Below, piece after piece: positions 49,381 to 61,374 of a stretch of DNA of 64,000 nucleotides. The position numbers and the translations under genes are program-made. Origin of the DNA: Solenopsis invicta (Eukaryota > Arthropoda > Insecta > Hymenoptera > Formicidae); assembly GCF_016802725.1 (NCBI RefSeq), contig NC_052668.1, positions 4,105,001-4,169,000 of the forward strand, given 5' to 3'. The notes under the pieces were generated by a model, which made no database searches, was not told where the DNA came from, and worked only from the letters and a program-made list of their open reading frames with translations. Numbering within the stretch: position 1 is the first letter of the stretch; the number at the start of each line of letters is the position of its first letter.

Positions 49381-52100
49381 CAGCCCCACTGTACAGCGTC
49401 CCCAACAACGGAAACATTGAAACCAGGAATTCTAAAAGAGATGGTGGACGTCCTCTTTCCGGAGGATACGGGGGAGGTGGGTTACCTTTACCACTCTCTA
49501 GAGATGATCCAGCCCTGGTAAAAGAAAGATCCGGGTAGACGGAGGACCTGGAGATCTCTGGAGAGGAGTTAACCCGTACCATTAGAAGGATAAAAAAAAC
49601 ACGGTTCCTGGCCTGGATGGGATTTCCGGGAAGGCCTAGGCGATCACCTTGAGCGTTATTGGGGACCGTCTGAGACGGTTCTTTAATCGCTGCCTTCAGA
49701 AAGGTAGATTCCCCGTGTCATAAAAGAAGGCCAAACTAAAGCTGATTCCTAAGGAGAAAAGGCCTGCGGGAGAGCCAGCAGCCTACAGACTGATCTGTCT
49801 GGAGGATGAGGTCGGAAAGCTCTTTGAAAGGATCGTGGCTAGTTGGCTCATGGATATGGCAACCGTGGGACCCAATTGTAGTTCTCCCAGGACAGATTTC
49901 GGCCGGGGAGATCGACCGTGGGTGCAATCCGGAAGCTCATGCCCCTAGTCAATAAGGTGGTCTCCTGGGGCGGAGTAATGTTGATTGTGAGCCTAGACAT
50001 ATCCAACGCCTTTAACTCTCTGCCCTTGGGGAAAATCAGAAAGAGTCTCAGGAAAAAGGATGTTTCCTCATACTTCGAAGAGGTGGTCGAAGCCTTTCTC
50101 GCGGAACAAGCAATTTTTGCAAAGATAGAGATGGTGCGTTGATGCGCAGGGCAGTCAGTAGGGGGGTTCCACAGGGGTCGGTCCTGGGACCACTCCTGTT
50201 GGACGTGGGCTATGACCAGGTCCTGAGGCAATCCTTCCACATCAAGGTGTCGTTGATGTGTTACGCCGACGACACTCTGGTCATTTCTGGGAACGGTTGA
50301 AGGAAAGTCAGACGCACGGCGACCATAAGGCTAAACTTTGTTTTGAGAAGAATCCCCCTCTTGGGATCAAAGTAGCCCTTTACAAGACCAAAATCTTATG
50401 ACTCGTGGAACCTCAAAAGAAGGGACCAAAGTGGTGTCATGTCACGATCAATGGGGTCAGAGTCAAGGTGAAGTCTCAGATGAAGCATCTGGGACTGATC
50501 CTCGACTCCAAATGGTCTTTCCGGCCCCACTTCGAAAGGATGGCGGTCAAATTGGGCACAGCAGTGTCCAGCTTTGGTCGAATAATGCCCAACCTGGGGG
50601 GAGGGGAAGGGGCCCAAACGAGGGAGTTCGCCGCCTGTTTATGGGGGAAGTGCGCTCGATCGCGCTGTACGGGGCATCGCTTTGGTACGAGCTCCTGGTG
50701 GCCTGCAAGCACAACATAAGCCTCTTACACAGGGAACAGCTCAAGATGGCCATCAGGATTTCATGTTTGTATTATACCATCTCTTGGGAGGCGGTGTGCA
50801 TATTGGCGAGGTCGGCCCTGTGAGTATGCAGAGCTGGGTCCCTGACCGACACATACAACTGGAGAGATGAGATGGCCCGCGAAGGCTTGGCGGTCTCTGA
50901 GCAGATAGTTGAGGCCAGGAGAGAGTAAGTCAGAATTGAGGTAACGCAACTGGCGGGACAGGCTGCTCCACGCCAAGGTTAACCTGAGGATGATGGAGGC
51001 GCTTCGTCCCATATTAAGCAAATGGGTGGAAAGACACGGCTGCCTCTCTTTTCATATGACGCAGGTACTTTCCGGGCACGGATGCTTTGGAGAGAGGGCG
51101 AGGCGAGAAATGGATGCGAAGTGCCACCACTGTCCCGAGGTGAGGGACACAGCATACGCTCGAAAAGTACCCGGCGTGAGCGGAGGAGCGTCGTGCCCTC
51201 ATAGTGGTAATAGGGGGTGACCTGTCTCTCTCCGTTGTTGTGAGGAGGATAGTCGAGTCTCTCGAGGGATGGTGGCCTCCTTTTGCGACATCGTCATATT
51301 GCAGAAGGAGGAGGCTAAACGCATTTGAAAGAAAGACCCAAGAGCTCCCCCGTGCAGGAGAAGAAGAGGAAGGAGCAGGCAGCGGAGGTTTCTGCGCCGA
51401 AATTTGTAGGTTTGTCTCTACTTTGTTCTCACGAAAGTGCATGGGACATTTTGCTGTGGCAATATGTGCTACGCGGGTCTACCTCGCGCGGTCCCTTCTC
51501 TGTTCGGAGAAGGACCGAGTGATCTGGCCGGGGGCTTGCCACAGATTGGTGGCTTTTTGGTCTGTCTCTATATAGGAAAAAGAAGGTACGTCCTCTGGGA
51601 TGTCGGTGGCGGGATATCTGCTTGATCGACCCTCTTAGGGCTTGGGATGCGGAGCATGGAGCGCTGGAGAACTCGAGGTGTCACGAACTCGCGTCCCGGT
51701 TAGGGCAACCAACTGATTTGATGGCCGATTGCTAACTTCTGAAAGGCGGTCCCTACCTTGTAAAGCGGGAACCCGTTTCGGATCAGAACGGATCGCGGTG
51801 CCTGCCAAGCCCGATCTCGTGTTCCGTCCATAGCCAAAACACCAGAAACAGTTGGGGTTTAGTAGGTACCCTGGCCTTGTAGGCGGGGAGCTCTACATAC
51901 CGGGGTATGTCCCCGTGTCTTGTCCCCACACGTCACAAAATTGCGTAACGCATTCCCCAGCTATATATAAAAAAAAGGTAAGACGGGGAGAGGGTGCAGG
52001 AGAGGTGCGGAACGTCTCCCCGCTTAAGCATTTACTTTTCACGCAAAACAGTACTGAAAGTAAAAGAAAATTCATTTTAAAACAGTTTTTCTATTATAAC
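49381..52100 (+). mobile_element. R1-clade LINE, 5'-truncated
   Basis: It begins abruptly inside the region before RT and runs through RT and the C-terminal CCHC domain to a 3' UTR containing ggggtttagtaggtaccct (about 51854) and a terminal a-rich run (51970). Orientation is plus. Many stops and frameshifts. R1-clade elements classically use 28S rDNA, but this copy is not in rDNA. Confidence 0.75.
49560..51330 (+). pseudogene. R1-clade reverse transcriptase and C-terminal domain
   Basis: Scattered frames read IPKEKRPAGEPAAYRLICLEDEVGKLFERIV (RT start), LIVSLDISNAFNSLP (motif A, 49981-50030), RRAVSRGVPQGSVLGPLLLDVGYD (motif B), SLMCYADDTLVISG (motif C with intact YADD, 50250-50295), VNGVRVKVKSQMKHLGLILDSKW and the C-terminal LSFHMTQVLSGHGCFGERARR with KCHHCPEVRDTA (51040-51150), ending with an R1-type SFCDIVILQKEEA tail. 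At least ten stops or shifts. Function is lost. Confidence 0.85.
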
Positions 52101-52142
52101 GACTAAAGTATTGAAGTTCCACGTGAAGCAAGTATTTTTCAT

Positions 52143-52283
52143 GAGCGGATCCCAATAGCACACTAGACCGATAGCACGCCACCACTCACAGCGGCCGATG
52201 CCTAAAGTTTTTCCGTTGGTTGGATTAAATAAGTCAAGATAACTGATTGGTGGGTTATCGCACTGTGCGCTATCGGATTCCGT
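52143..52283 (+). mobile_element. Shared-core MITE, GATAGC-type arms, diverged
   Basis: GAGCGGATCCCAATAGCAC at the left, GTGCGCTATCGGATTCCG at the right, and core CACCACTCACAGCGGCCGA, TGCCTAAAGTTTTTCCG, AATAAGTCAAGATA. Flanks share TTCAT, a weak duplication. More mutated than the other copies. Confidence 0.8.
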
Positions 52284-55200
52284 TCATTTTTTATATTATC
52301 TTGTTTTTTTCGAAAACTATTGGTTCTGTGCCAAAAATGTATAATACATCAATGATGTATTATTTCAAAAGCTATAACTTTTATTTAAAACATTTTTTTA
52401 TAAAATTAATATTTATCAAAGTAATATTCAAAAACCGATATTTTTTAATTTTTTACCTTGAAGATGATCTTGTCGGTGATTTTTATTTTTATATTCGTAA
52501 TCAGCATACCAAAATACAGTAGTATACTAATTTGCAACCAAATCGGAGGGTTCACCTTTTTGGAACTTCATCCATTTTTTTCACACTATATTCATTTTTT
52601 TAATAACATTAATTTATTTAAAAAAAAACAATCATTTGTTAAAAAACTGTTTTTTTTATAAATAGTACACGGTCTTTTATATGGAAGAACAAAAAAATAT
52701 ACTTGGCGCAAGCCGCTACTGCGTCTCTTGATATGTTCGAATCTTTTGTCCGAGCCCTAATCATGACATTCATCATTTATATTAGAAACGAATAAAAGAT
52801 TAGCAAACGATAGTACATATTTTGCGATTCATTTATTAAAAATATGCAGTAACTTCACATCATGTATTTCATTACTTTCAATTAGAGTAGAATGACACAA
52901 TAATATAATTGTAATATTGTCCTCTATCTACAGGCTGTCCTTGAAACGCTTCTAGCGCATAACTTTCAAAATATATGTTATTCTGTTTTCATCGTTTACA
53001 AAAAACTAGATTCATTCTCTTTAAACATTTTTGGTATAATTTTGAATTTCTAACTCGAACTGTCATGGAGAGAAACTTTTCTAAGATATTTTCATACTTT
53101 TGGTCGATTATTCGCAAATGAGCCGCAACATTTACAATAACTTACATCAGGAATTACTAACTATGGTTAGCGCGCTGACGTTTCATGTAGCTTACTAAAA
53201 TTCTTATTAATTGAGAATCGTATTTGCTTGTAATGTAAATAAGATAAACACACAATACGATGTCATTTGTGATAACAAATTCACATAGAGGGCACAGATT
53301 ACATAGCAGTTTTATAATTATTTGTATTTGCATTAAGGATCTATGAATATCATTTAAGGTAATCCCAAGTTAAAAATGAGGAAAAAAGAAAAAAGCACGC
53401 AAAGCGTACAAATGCGTGACTATAGGTGCAGTCAATTTGAGACTATAAATATATGTTTCAAAGCATTTTATTGACCAATTAGAAAAAAAATTTTACTAAT
53501 TGACCAATCAAAAAATGCTTCAAAGTATTTGTAATGTCAACTTGACCGCATCCTATACGTTAAAGTTTTATAATCATTAAAATGTAGTTTCTTGAAAATC
53601 TTTTTAAAAACATCAATAATTACGATAACTATGCCATTGTAAATGCTTATTCTGAAATTTATTCGTAAAGATCCTTAATCGCGTGAAACATGCTGCATTG
53701 TATATCGAAGACGGCAAACTGAATTACGTGTAAGCAACAAATTCTTAACTAGAATGCAAACTGTAACGTGGAATATTGAAAGTCAATTTTGTCCTTTGAT
53801 ATATTTAAGACGGCGTGAGAATAATGCAAGAATAAAGTCTCAATATATGCAGAGTGTAGGAAAATTATTAATAAGTAAAACGCATAAAAAAGGGAATTTA
53901 TTTTTTACAATATTGGACAATTGACAATCGCATACTTTTTACTTTAGTTTCAATATCTTTCGTTTTTACGCTGTTTTTAGCAAAGCATATATGTTTAATT
54001 TTGATTTTACTTTATTTTTACTCTTAACCCATTCGCGTACACTTAAAAATCATAATTAAAATACAAAGAATTGTACTTAAAAAAATACAATTGTTTATAT
54101 CTCTTTTCTCTAGTTTTGCATATAATTATTTCTTTGTGTATAAACTAGAGCGGGATCGAAAGCAACAGGGGAGCTAAAATAACAATTCCAATATTTGCAA
54201 ACTTATGACAAATAAGTATATGTACGTTAAGTATAAAACAAATAAAAACTATCAAAAACTGATTGTCAATTTTTCGGCGGTCTAAGTACGCAATGTATAT
54301 AAGTATTTTCATGGAGTGGAAAGTGATTTCAATAACTAAAAGTTATAATGTACGAGCGTATTAATTTTGCATATAAATATTTTCATTGTAAGTACTTATT
54401 CTTTTCTTTATTTAAATTTACTTTTAGTATGTTATAAATTATAAATTATTTATATTAATTTATTATTAAGTTAAAGTTTAAACACATTGTTCATTGTAAC
54501 ATCATTGTGCAACATCGAATATAATCAACCCTGACTCATGAAAATTATTTTGTTTTGGTCATAATAGAATTTTTTTACTCTAGAATGTCTCGCACACTAA
54601 GATTAGAAAGACTAATAGAGATAAAAAAGATATGTCAATTTATGAATAAGCATAAGGATATAAATATTAAAAAAGTATTGTTTATTCAAGTAACAATGAA
54701 GAAAAACAAATTGTGTTGCGTATTTTTAATAAGATACATAAGAACATATATAAAGAAAAGAGAAAAAACTTTAGAAGATAGAAATACAGGGAGAATTGAC
54801 CGTCTATTACAATCGACCTTACATTAAGTGGTTGCAACATTTTATCTTGTCTTCAATTTAAGCTGATAATTTTAGTCCTATGTATCAAGAGATAGAAATA
54901 TTGTGTTTTCCATAAAATGAAATAAATATGTTAACCAGTGGTATTAACAGCTTTTCTGTAATTGTAATAATTCTTCCATAATCGGACTACCCAAAGACAA
55001 ATTGTTACTTTCAATCACGTTCTACCCTGTATGAAATTCAAAGAAAATCAATGTTTAATACAAACATTCTTGTTTACAAAGAAAAACAATATTTGAAAAA
55101 CAGAATAAGACTCGTTAAATATCAATTAATATTTCGTAGACTTAATGTGCGTTTTTACCGCGATAAGTTGATTTATCACGCACGCAACGAATATAATAAA

Positions 55201-55454
55201 TTCTACTACAATAACTGACTAAAAACTTACAACGCTAATAAAATAAAGATTTCTTACAAATGCTCTCTTCGATATACAAAATAATCATGGCGAGGAGAAA
55301 AGGGGAAAAATAGAGAGAAAAACTGTCACAATACAATATTTATCATAAAGGATGGAATTAGCTAAAATAGTATATTATAGAAAGTCAAGTCCCAGCTAAC
55401 GTTATTCTTGAAATATTCATGAAATGTTCACTATATCTTAAATAATATTACAAT
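52284..55454. other. 3.2 kb of AT-rich DNA with no recognisable gene
   Basis: Only short chance-like frames. 54555-54827 (90 codons, Lys/Ile/Arg-rich) has no recognisable motif. Near 52930 acaggctgtccttgaaacg resembles a worn Tc1-type element end. No inverted or tandem repeat longer than about 20 bp was noticed. It may be ordinary intergenic or intronic DNA. Confidence 0.5.
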
Positions 55455-57475
55455 CCCACATAGCACGTAATATTTCTGTGATATCACAGAATCATTGCAA
55501 TATCACAGAAATATTACATATTACTGTGAAATATCACAGAAATATTACTATGATATTACACAGTGATAATGACATTGAAATATTCCACTGATATCACAGA
55601 AATATCACAGAAATATTATTGTGATATTACACAGTGATAATAACATTAAAATATTCCAATGATATCATTGCAATATATTGTTGCAATATTTAATTTCAAA
55701 GAACAAGGTAATGTCAAATGACGTTTTTATTATGTCTTATTAATGCAACGTCACTATCTCTTTGATTAATTTCGATATTTTTAGTATCCTTAATATTCTT
55801 GGTAATTTCGGTATCCTATAGAAGAAATCAACTTACAAATAAAATAATTATGTTTTTGCCCTTTCGTGGAATAAAAGTAAATGTTAAGAAAAAAAATTAA
55901 TTAACTTTATTATTAGTTTAGATATTTACTTAGTTTATTCCTTAAACTGTATATATGTATAAACTATAATGTACGCTCTTCTATGTAATCTATCAATTTA
56001 ATTATTGCTTTACAACTCGATCAATAATGATTTTATTAAAAAATTACAGAAAAACCTTTGTATTTGTCTTGTTGCCATTTATAATTTTTACAGAAGCACA
56101 AAATTGATTTTAATTTTTAAAAATTTTTATCATGAGGAATTTAAAAAAAAATGTTTACAAAAAGTTTTGTTAATACACATTTATTATTCACTTGGCAATA
56201 AATATTTCAAAGTATATTTAGAAGTTTTTAAAAAAATATACATTTTTACGTCATTTAATATTTACTGTTTGGTACATTATTTTGTGAAATAGTTTATTCA
56301 TTAATATTGATTAGACTATTATACACCACAGTAAAAGGTTTTTTAAGTTAATTAAAATATTAAATTTCCAACAAATTTTTCTTTAGATTTCACTTTTTTT
56401 TCAACTCTATTAAAAAATATGATTATATATATTCTATCATTAATTAGGTATTTTACAATGTTCATTAATTATATGTATGTATATAATGTTGCGGCTCGGT
56501 CACCGACCGTCACAACATACGACGAAACAAGCGAGCGCGTGCACAACCGCTATGCGGTCCCGCCGTGTGTATAAGACTCCACGCAAACAAGTGAGTGCTG
56601 GCACCACCGCTAGGTGGCCGCGCCGCTGGAGACCTTCTCGTGAGTCAAGTGCAGCCACAGGTGTTATATCTAGACGCCACTACGGCCGACCGGGCCGACT
56701 CACCATGACTCACTAGTTTACACTTCAGTGAGATTTTAAAGAAAATCGTTGCTTGTTGTAATTTGGAAACGAATACTTGTTCTAATTTTTTTTCCAATGT
56801 AACGTCCCTTGAAAAAAAAGTTGATAAACTTGTTTCAATAAACTGATTACTGATCAGTAACTGATTATATTTTGTCAGTTACTGATCAGTAATCAGTTTA
56901 TTGATACAAGTTTATCAATTTTTTTTTAAGGGGTACGCGTGGAACGCTTTATATGTTCCATATAAAATTTTTACATGTAAATAATATTTTGTATTGTTAT
57001 TTAATCTTGAACATAAATTAAAATTATAATTCAAATTGAATCTTTTTTAACAAAAATGAAAAAGGATACAAGAGATTATTTTTTGTAAATTAAACATTTA
57101 TTACGTTTACATTATTGTATTCTGTTTTAATAAATATAATTCTTTTTTTTGTTTAATATGTATTACATGTAACGATATGAAAATAATATTAAGCATAACA
57201 ATAAAAATAAAATAAATTGAAATAATTTATTTATTTAATTTCTTGCAATATTATTTAAATATCATATAAACATCACAGAAATATTGTGAAATATCACAGT
57301 AATATTACTATAAAATATCACAGTAATATTACTGTGATGCGTTTTCGCGGACATTTTAATATTACTGTGATATCACAGTAATATTTCGTGATATTTCTGC
57401 AATATTTCATTTGTAATATTGCAATGTAAAAATGATATTGCTATGATATTACTGCAATATTACGTGTTATGTGGG
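55455..57475. mobile_element. CCCA-family TIR element, copy C
   Basis: 2021 bp with the ends CCCACATAGCACGTAATATT and the complement of AATATTACGTGTTATGTGGG, with AT on both sides (55453-55454 and 57476-57477). The subterminal arrays of tgatatcacagaaatatt at both ends match copy B. The centre includes a GC-richer block (56490-56710, gtcaccgaccgtcacaacat, cgtgagtcaagtgcagccac) shared with B. It carries one insertion B lacks (56806-56933). No transposase. Confidence 0.85.
56806..56933. mobile_element. 128-bp palindromic MITE in copy C
   Basis: CCCTTGAAAAAAAAGTTGAT pairs with the complement of ATCAATTTTTTTTTAAGGGG, and the arms meet near gattatattttgtcag with TACTGATCAGTAA palindromes. Copy B lacks it at about 47137. 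The duplication is unclear. Confidence 0.75.
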
Positions 57476-57477
57476 AT

Positions 57478-58174
57478 AATATTCCAGTATATCTCAAAAT
57501 ATTTATGGAAGATAAAAGCAATATTCAAATAGTAAAAAAACATCCACATTTTTTACTATTTCAAGAATATTTAAAGGACATGTATATTGTATAATATTCA
57601 AAAGATATATATAATAATCGTTATATATTCCAAGAATATTTTGTATATGCAGAAAAATTATAATTTTTCCAAAAATACGAGGATCTTAAATTGATTTTCA
57701 AAATGAAACTATACAGAAGCAATCATTAATTTGTAGGACAAAAAATGTCTCAAGCAGCATTATGCGTTCGCGAGTTCAAGAGAAACAAGAATTGTCGCCG
57801 AAAGGAGAAAGAAGCACAAATTAAATGAATTATTTGAAGAAGAAAAAGATTTGTTGTATAGCTCTGAATAATAATAATTGACTTCTACTTTTACAATTAT
57901 TCTCATAAAACATGTCGTTATTGTCTGAACTCACAAAGAATAGGCAAGAACTGTAAAATGCCAAATGAAATGAATCTCATTTGAAAGAGGGAAACAAGTA
58001 TATTAAAAGTGTAAAAGGGTTAGCGTAAATAAGCCTTACTTTTTAAGAAAATTGCAATTAAAGTTTAACACTTGGACGTTTGTACGTTAAGTACTAGAAT
58101 CTTGAACCACTATCCAAGAGATTTAAATCTCCGCAGTATCAATTTTTTTACTTTTTTTTAACCTTTTGCTATTA
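57478..58174. other. Non-coding, nothing recognised
   Basis: AT-rich; no ORF above chance and no element ends noted. Confidence 0.5.
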
Positions 58175-58913
58175 TACAGGGTGTTTCAGACCACCCGTAC
58201 ACCCCTTTTCTCTTTGCAGGATTAGGACCAATCAAAAATATGTTCAGACAAAAGTTGTAGGGTTTCAAAAGATCTATTCAATGATCTTATCAGTTTGACC
58301 TTGGATGGCGTCGCCAAGGTCAGATCGAAATCACATTAAGTTTTTTAAATGAAACACCCTATTTTTGATTCCAGAATCTAATAGCTGGTGTCAAGACCTT
58401 TCCAAAACACTACAAGAAAGTTTATTTTCGTTGACTACTTTCCGAGTTGTGCGGCTTGAAAGTTACACTACCGCCAACACCATGTAAATAACAATATAAA
58501 ATCACGCGTTACGCAGAAAGCCGTGCAGCCGACACAAAGAAAGTAAACACGCGAGCCGGGCCAACAAAAACAGATCATGAAAAATCGTGAAAGTTAGCTG
58601 TCGCGACCGTAGATAGTCACATACATATGTATGTCATAATATTATGTAATTACATTATTACTTTAACGGTAGCACACGAGCAATAACGAGCGCGGCTTTC
58701 TGCGTAACGATGTCTAACTCGTGATTTTATACATATTGTTATTTGCATAGGATGTAGTAGAGATGTATTCACCACAACGCTATTGTGACTCAACTCAACA
58801 CGAGTGACAATAACTCTCTCAAACTTGTCACCTACGTCTTCAATAACCGTCATATCAGTATCAATCGCGCAACAAAAATCCGACCCTCTTTATTAGTCTA
58901 GGTTTATTTAGCC

Positions 58914-59972
58914 ATGTCCTATTCCAATGAAGAAGCATATGATATGCTGCTAATTTTAGGTGAGTGTCGAGGTACATTCATTGCAGCGGAAAGATTGTGG
59001 CGGGAACGTTATCCTGATCGGACTCCTCACTCGCGAAATGTTTTTTCACGTTTGGCTAAACGAATCAAAATTAAAGGTGTCGTTCAGCCTCAACATAACA
59101 AAGGTACACAAATTCGTCGTCCGATTATGGATGAAAGAACAGTGGAAATTCTTGCATCGACAGAATTGAACCCTTATGATTCTTTAAGACGACGAGAACA
59201 AGATTCTGGTGTTAGTAAAATCAGTGTTTGGCGCATTCTAAAAAATAACAAATTTCACCCTTACAGAATGTCTGTTCATCAAGCGTTGAATTATAACGAT
59301 ATTAGACAGAGACTTGTACTTTGCAACTTTATAAGACAGCAACCACTTGATTTCCACTTGAAAATTTTATTTTCTGACGAATGTACACTTAAAAGTGATG
59401 GATCTGTTAATACTTGGAACTCTCGTTATTGGGCACAAAATAATCCTCACTGGTTGAGAGAAGTAGATCATCAAACCATTTGGAAAGTCAATGTTTGGTG
59501 TGGAATTATTGGAAGTCAAATCATAGGTCCTGTTTTCTTTGACGAAAATCTAAACGGTGATAGATATTCCTTGATAATGACAGATCTTCCTGTCTTACTA
59601 GAAAATATTCCTCTGCAATTGCGCCTGAACATGTGGTTCCAACAAGATGCATGTCCGTCTCATACATCGAGAGTTGCTCGTGCGGCATTAAATACTATGT
59701 TCCCCGACAAGTGGATAGGCAAATACGGTCCAATCAATTATCCACCCCGATCACCAGATCTCACTGTCCTTGATTATTATTTCTGGGGAAGGATAAAAAA
59801 CTTGGTCTATCATGAACGTCCGACTACGAGGGATAATATGATTCGTAGAGTAAGTGAAGCAATTCGATCCTTACGTGCCGAGAAAATTCTTCGAGCAACC
59901 AATGATTTTCAAAATAGAGTTGATGCTTGCATCGCAGAGAATAGTGCTCACTTTGAACATTTAGTCGCTTAA
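58914..59972 (+). CDS. DD41D transposase, apparently intact
   Basis: 352 codons, ATG at 58914 (MSYSNEEAYDMLLILGECRG). The N-terminal ~115 residues look like a helix-turn-helix DNA-binding region (TFIAAERLWRERYPDRTPHS, then SGVSKISVWRILKNNKFHPYR). The catalytic core has D155 in LFSDECTLK, D245 in QQDACPSHT and D287 in SPDLTVLDYYFWG, with 41 residues between the last two, hence DD41D as in the rosa-type branch. No stop or frameshift. It would cut and paste the flanking element. The terminal repeats are well preserved, so recent activity is plausible. Confidence 0.9.
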   Translation: MSYSNEEAYDMLLILGECRGTFIAAERLWRERYPDRTPHSRNVFSRLAKRIKIKGVVQPQHNKGTQIRRPIMDERTVEILASTELNPYDSLRRREQDSGVSKISVWRILKNNKFHPYRMSVHQALNYNDIRQRLVLCNFIRQQPLDFHLKILFSDECTLKSDGSVNTWNSRYWAQNNPHWLREVDHQTIWKVNVWCGIIGSQIIGPVFFDENLNGDRYSLIMTDLPVLLENIPLQLRLNMWFQQDACPSHTSRVARAALNTMFPDKWIGKYGPINYPPRSPDLTVLDYYFWGRIKNLVYHERPTTRDNMIRRVSEAIRSLRAEKILRATNDFQNRVDACIAENSAHFEHLVA

Positions 59973-59996
59973 CAAAACATACACTCATTCATTCCC

Positions 59997-60122
59997 GAAC
60001 GTGAGAGGCAAGGGGACTCACCTGAATCAAGCACCCCAAACGTGAGAGGCAAGGGGACTCACGTGAATCAAGCACCACAAACGTGAGAGGCAAGGGGACT
60101 CACGTGAATCAAGCACCCCAAT
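59997..60122 (+). repeat. 41-bp tandem repeat, three copies
   Basis: The unit contains acgtgagaggcaaggggactc and acgtgaatcaagcacccca, repeated at about 59999, 60041 and 60082 with one or two changes. It lies just 3' of the transposase stop and so would be in its 3' UTR. Confidence 0.85.
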
Positions 60123-60847
60123 GGGATGAAATTCTCGTCACGTCCACGTCGTTCATTCTGGATAATGCTAAGCACGGGAAAATGCATACAGTCAATCTGG
60201 ACATGATTGATCATCAAACATAATCAATCCAGTTAATAAACAAAAGCAGAGTACATAAAACTTTGACTCCCCTTTTCCTCCCCCATACACATACGCATGC
60301 ACGTATGCACACACCCACACACAAGATTAAATCCGACTAAGTAACCACCACATGGTACATCTTGAGTAATGCTGATGCTGGCGGTAGTGTGCTGGCTTTC
60401 AAGCCGCACAACTCGGAAAGTAGTCAACGAAAATAAACATTCTTATAGTGTTTTGGAAAGGTCTTGACACCAGCTATTAGATTCTGGAATCAAAAATAGG
60501 GTGTTCTATTTAAAAAACTTAATGTGATTTCGATCTGACCTTGGCGACGCCATCCAAGGTCAAACTGATAAGATCATTGAATAGATCTTTTGAAACCCTA
60601 CAACTTTCGTCTGAATATATTTTTGATTGGTCCTAATCCTGCGAAGAGAAAAGGGGTGTACGGGTGGTCTGAAACACCCTGTATTTTACAATTACTTTAT
60701 CTTTATTATTTTTTAAATTAATAATAATATATATATATATATATGGTACTTTATTCCTTGCGGAGTATACTGCGCTCCGCTTACAAAATTTAAACCTCGC
60801 AATTTTATTCCTCGCATCCTATCCAACACCTGAGAGAGAGAGAAAGA

Positions 60848-61360
60848 TCACTCATCCATCCATACATCCACACTCATTCTCCGGACCTCCGTTTCCGCCG
60901 CATTTTCCTCTCTTCCTTCCACACTCTCATTCACACCCAACCACCCTCCTCCCTCCCTCATCTCCTCTAATCTCCTCATCCAAATCTCTCCCTCCCCGTC
61001 TTCTCCCAAGACCTCATCCACCATCTCCTGCCATCCTTTTTCAACCCCCCAATTCGTGCATTCCTCCCATACGTGCTCCCAAGTTTCCATTCCCCCTCCA
61101 CATATCCTACACTTCCTTTCTTCATCCCCTTCCCAATATCTATTCCCCATCATCCCGTCTCCTAACCTAAACTTCGCCACTCTCTGCCATTTTTGTTCCT
61201 TCCATCCCTTCTTTAGGTACTCTGGCACCCCCTTACCTTTCACCCTACCATACCATAAGTTATATCTAGAGCCCCTAATTTTCTCCCATCTTTCCTCCTC
61301 CTGCCACCTTCTCTCTCTTGCCACTACCTCTTCCCCCCACAGCTCTCCACCCTCTCTCAT
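60848..61360 (-). pseudogene. LINE C-terminal region with CCHC zinc motif
   Basis: It reads ERRWQEEERWEKIRGSRYNLWYG, EYLKKGWKEQKWQRVAKFRLGDGMMGNRYW and then CRICGGGMETWEHVWEEC, the C-x2-C...H...C motif that follows the RT in several LINE clades and may bind RNA or DNA. The RT frame ends at 61375 and this frame starts at 61360-61400, so one frameshift separates them. It ends at a normal-looking stop at 60848. Confidence 0.8.
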
Positions 61361-61374
61361 CTTTTCTATCTCAG

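Larger units (their letters stand above)
58177..60681 (+). mobile_element. DD41D Tc1/mariner-superfamily element, apparently complete
   Basis: 2505 bp with TA on both sides (58175-58176 and 60682-60683). The ends CAGGGTGTTTCAGACCACCC are inverted repeats that extend about 295 bp (left 58177-58470, right about 60386-60681), unusually long for this superfamily. It holds one intact transposase and a three-copy 41-bp tandem repeat after the gene. Confidence 0.9.

Noticed and set aside
54555..54827. 90-codon ORF
   Set aside because: Lys/Ile-rich, no motif, in AT-rich DNA; chance is likely.
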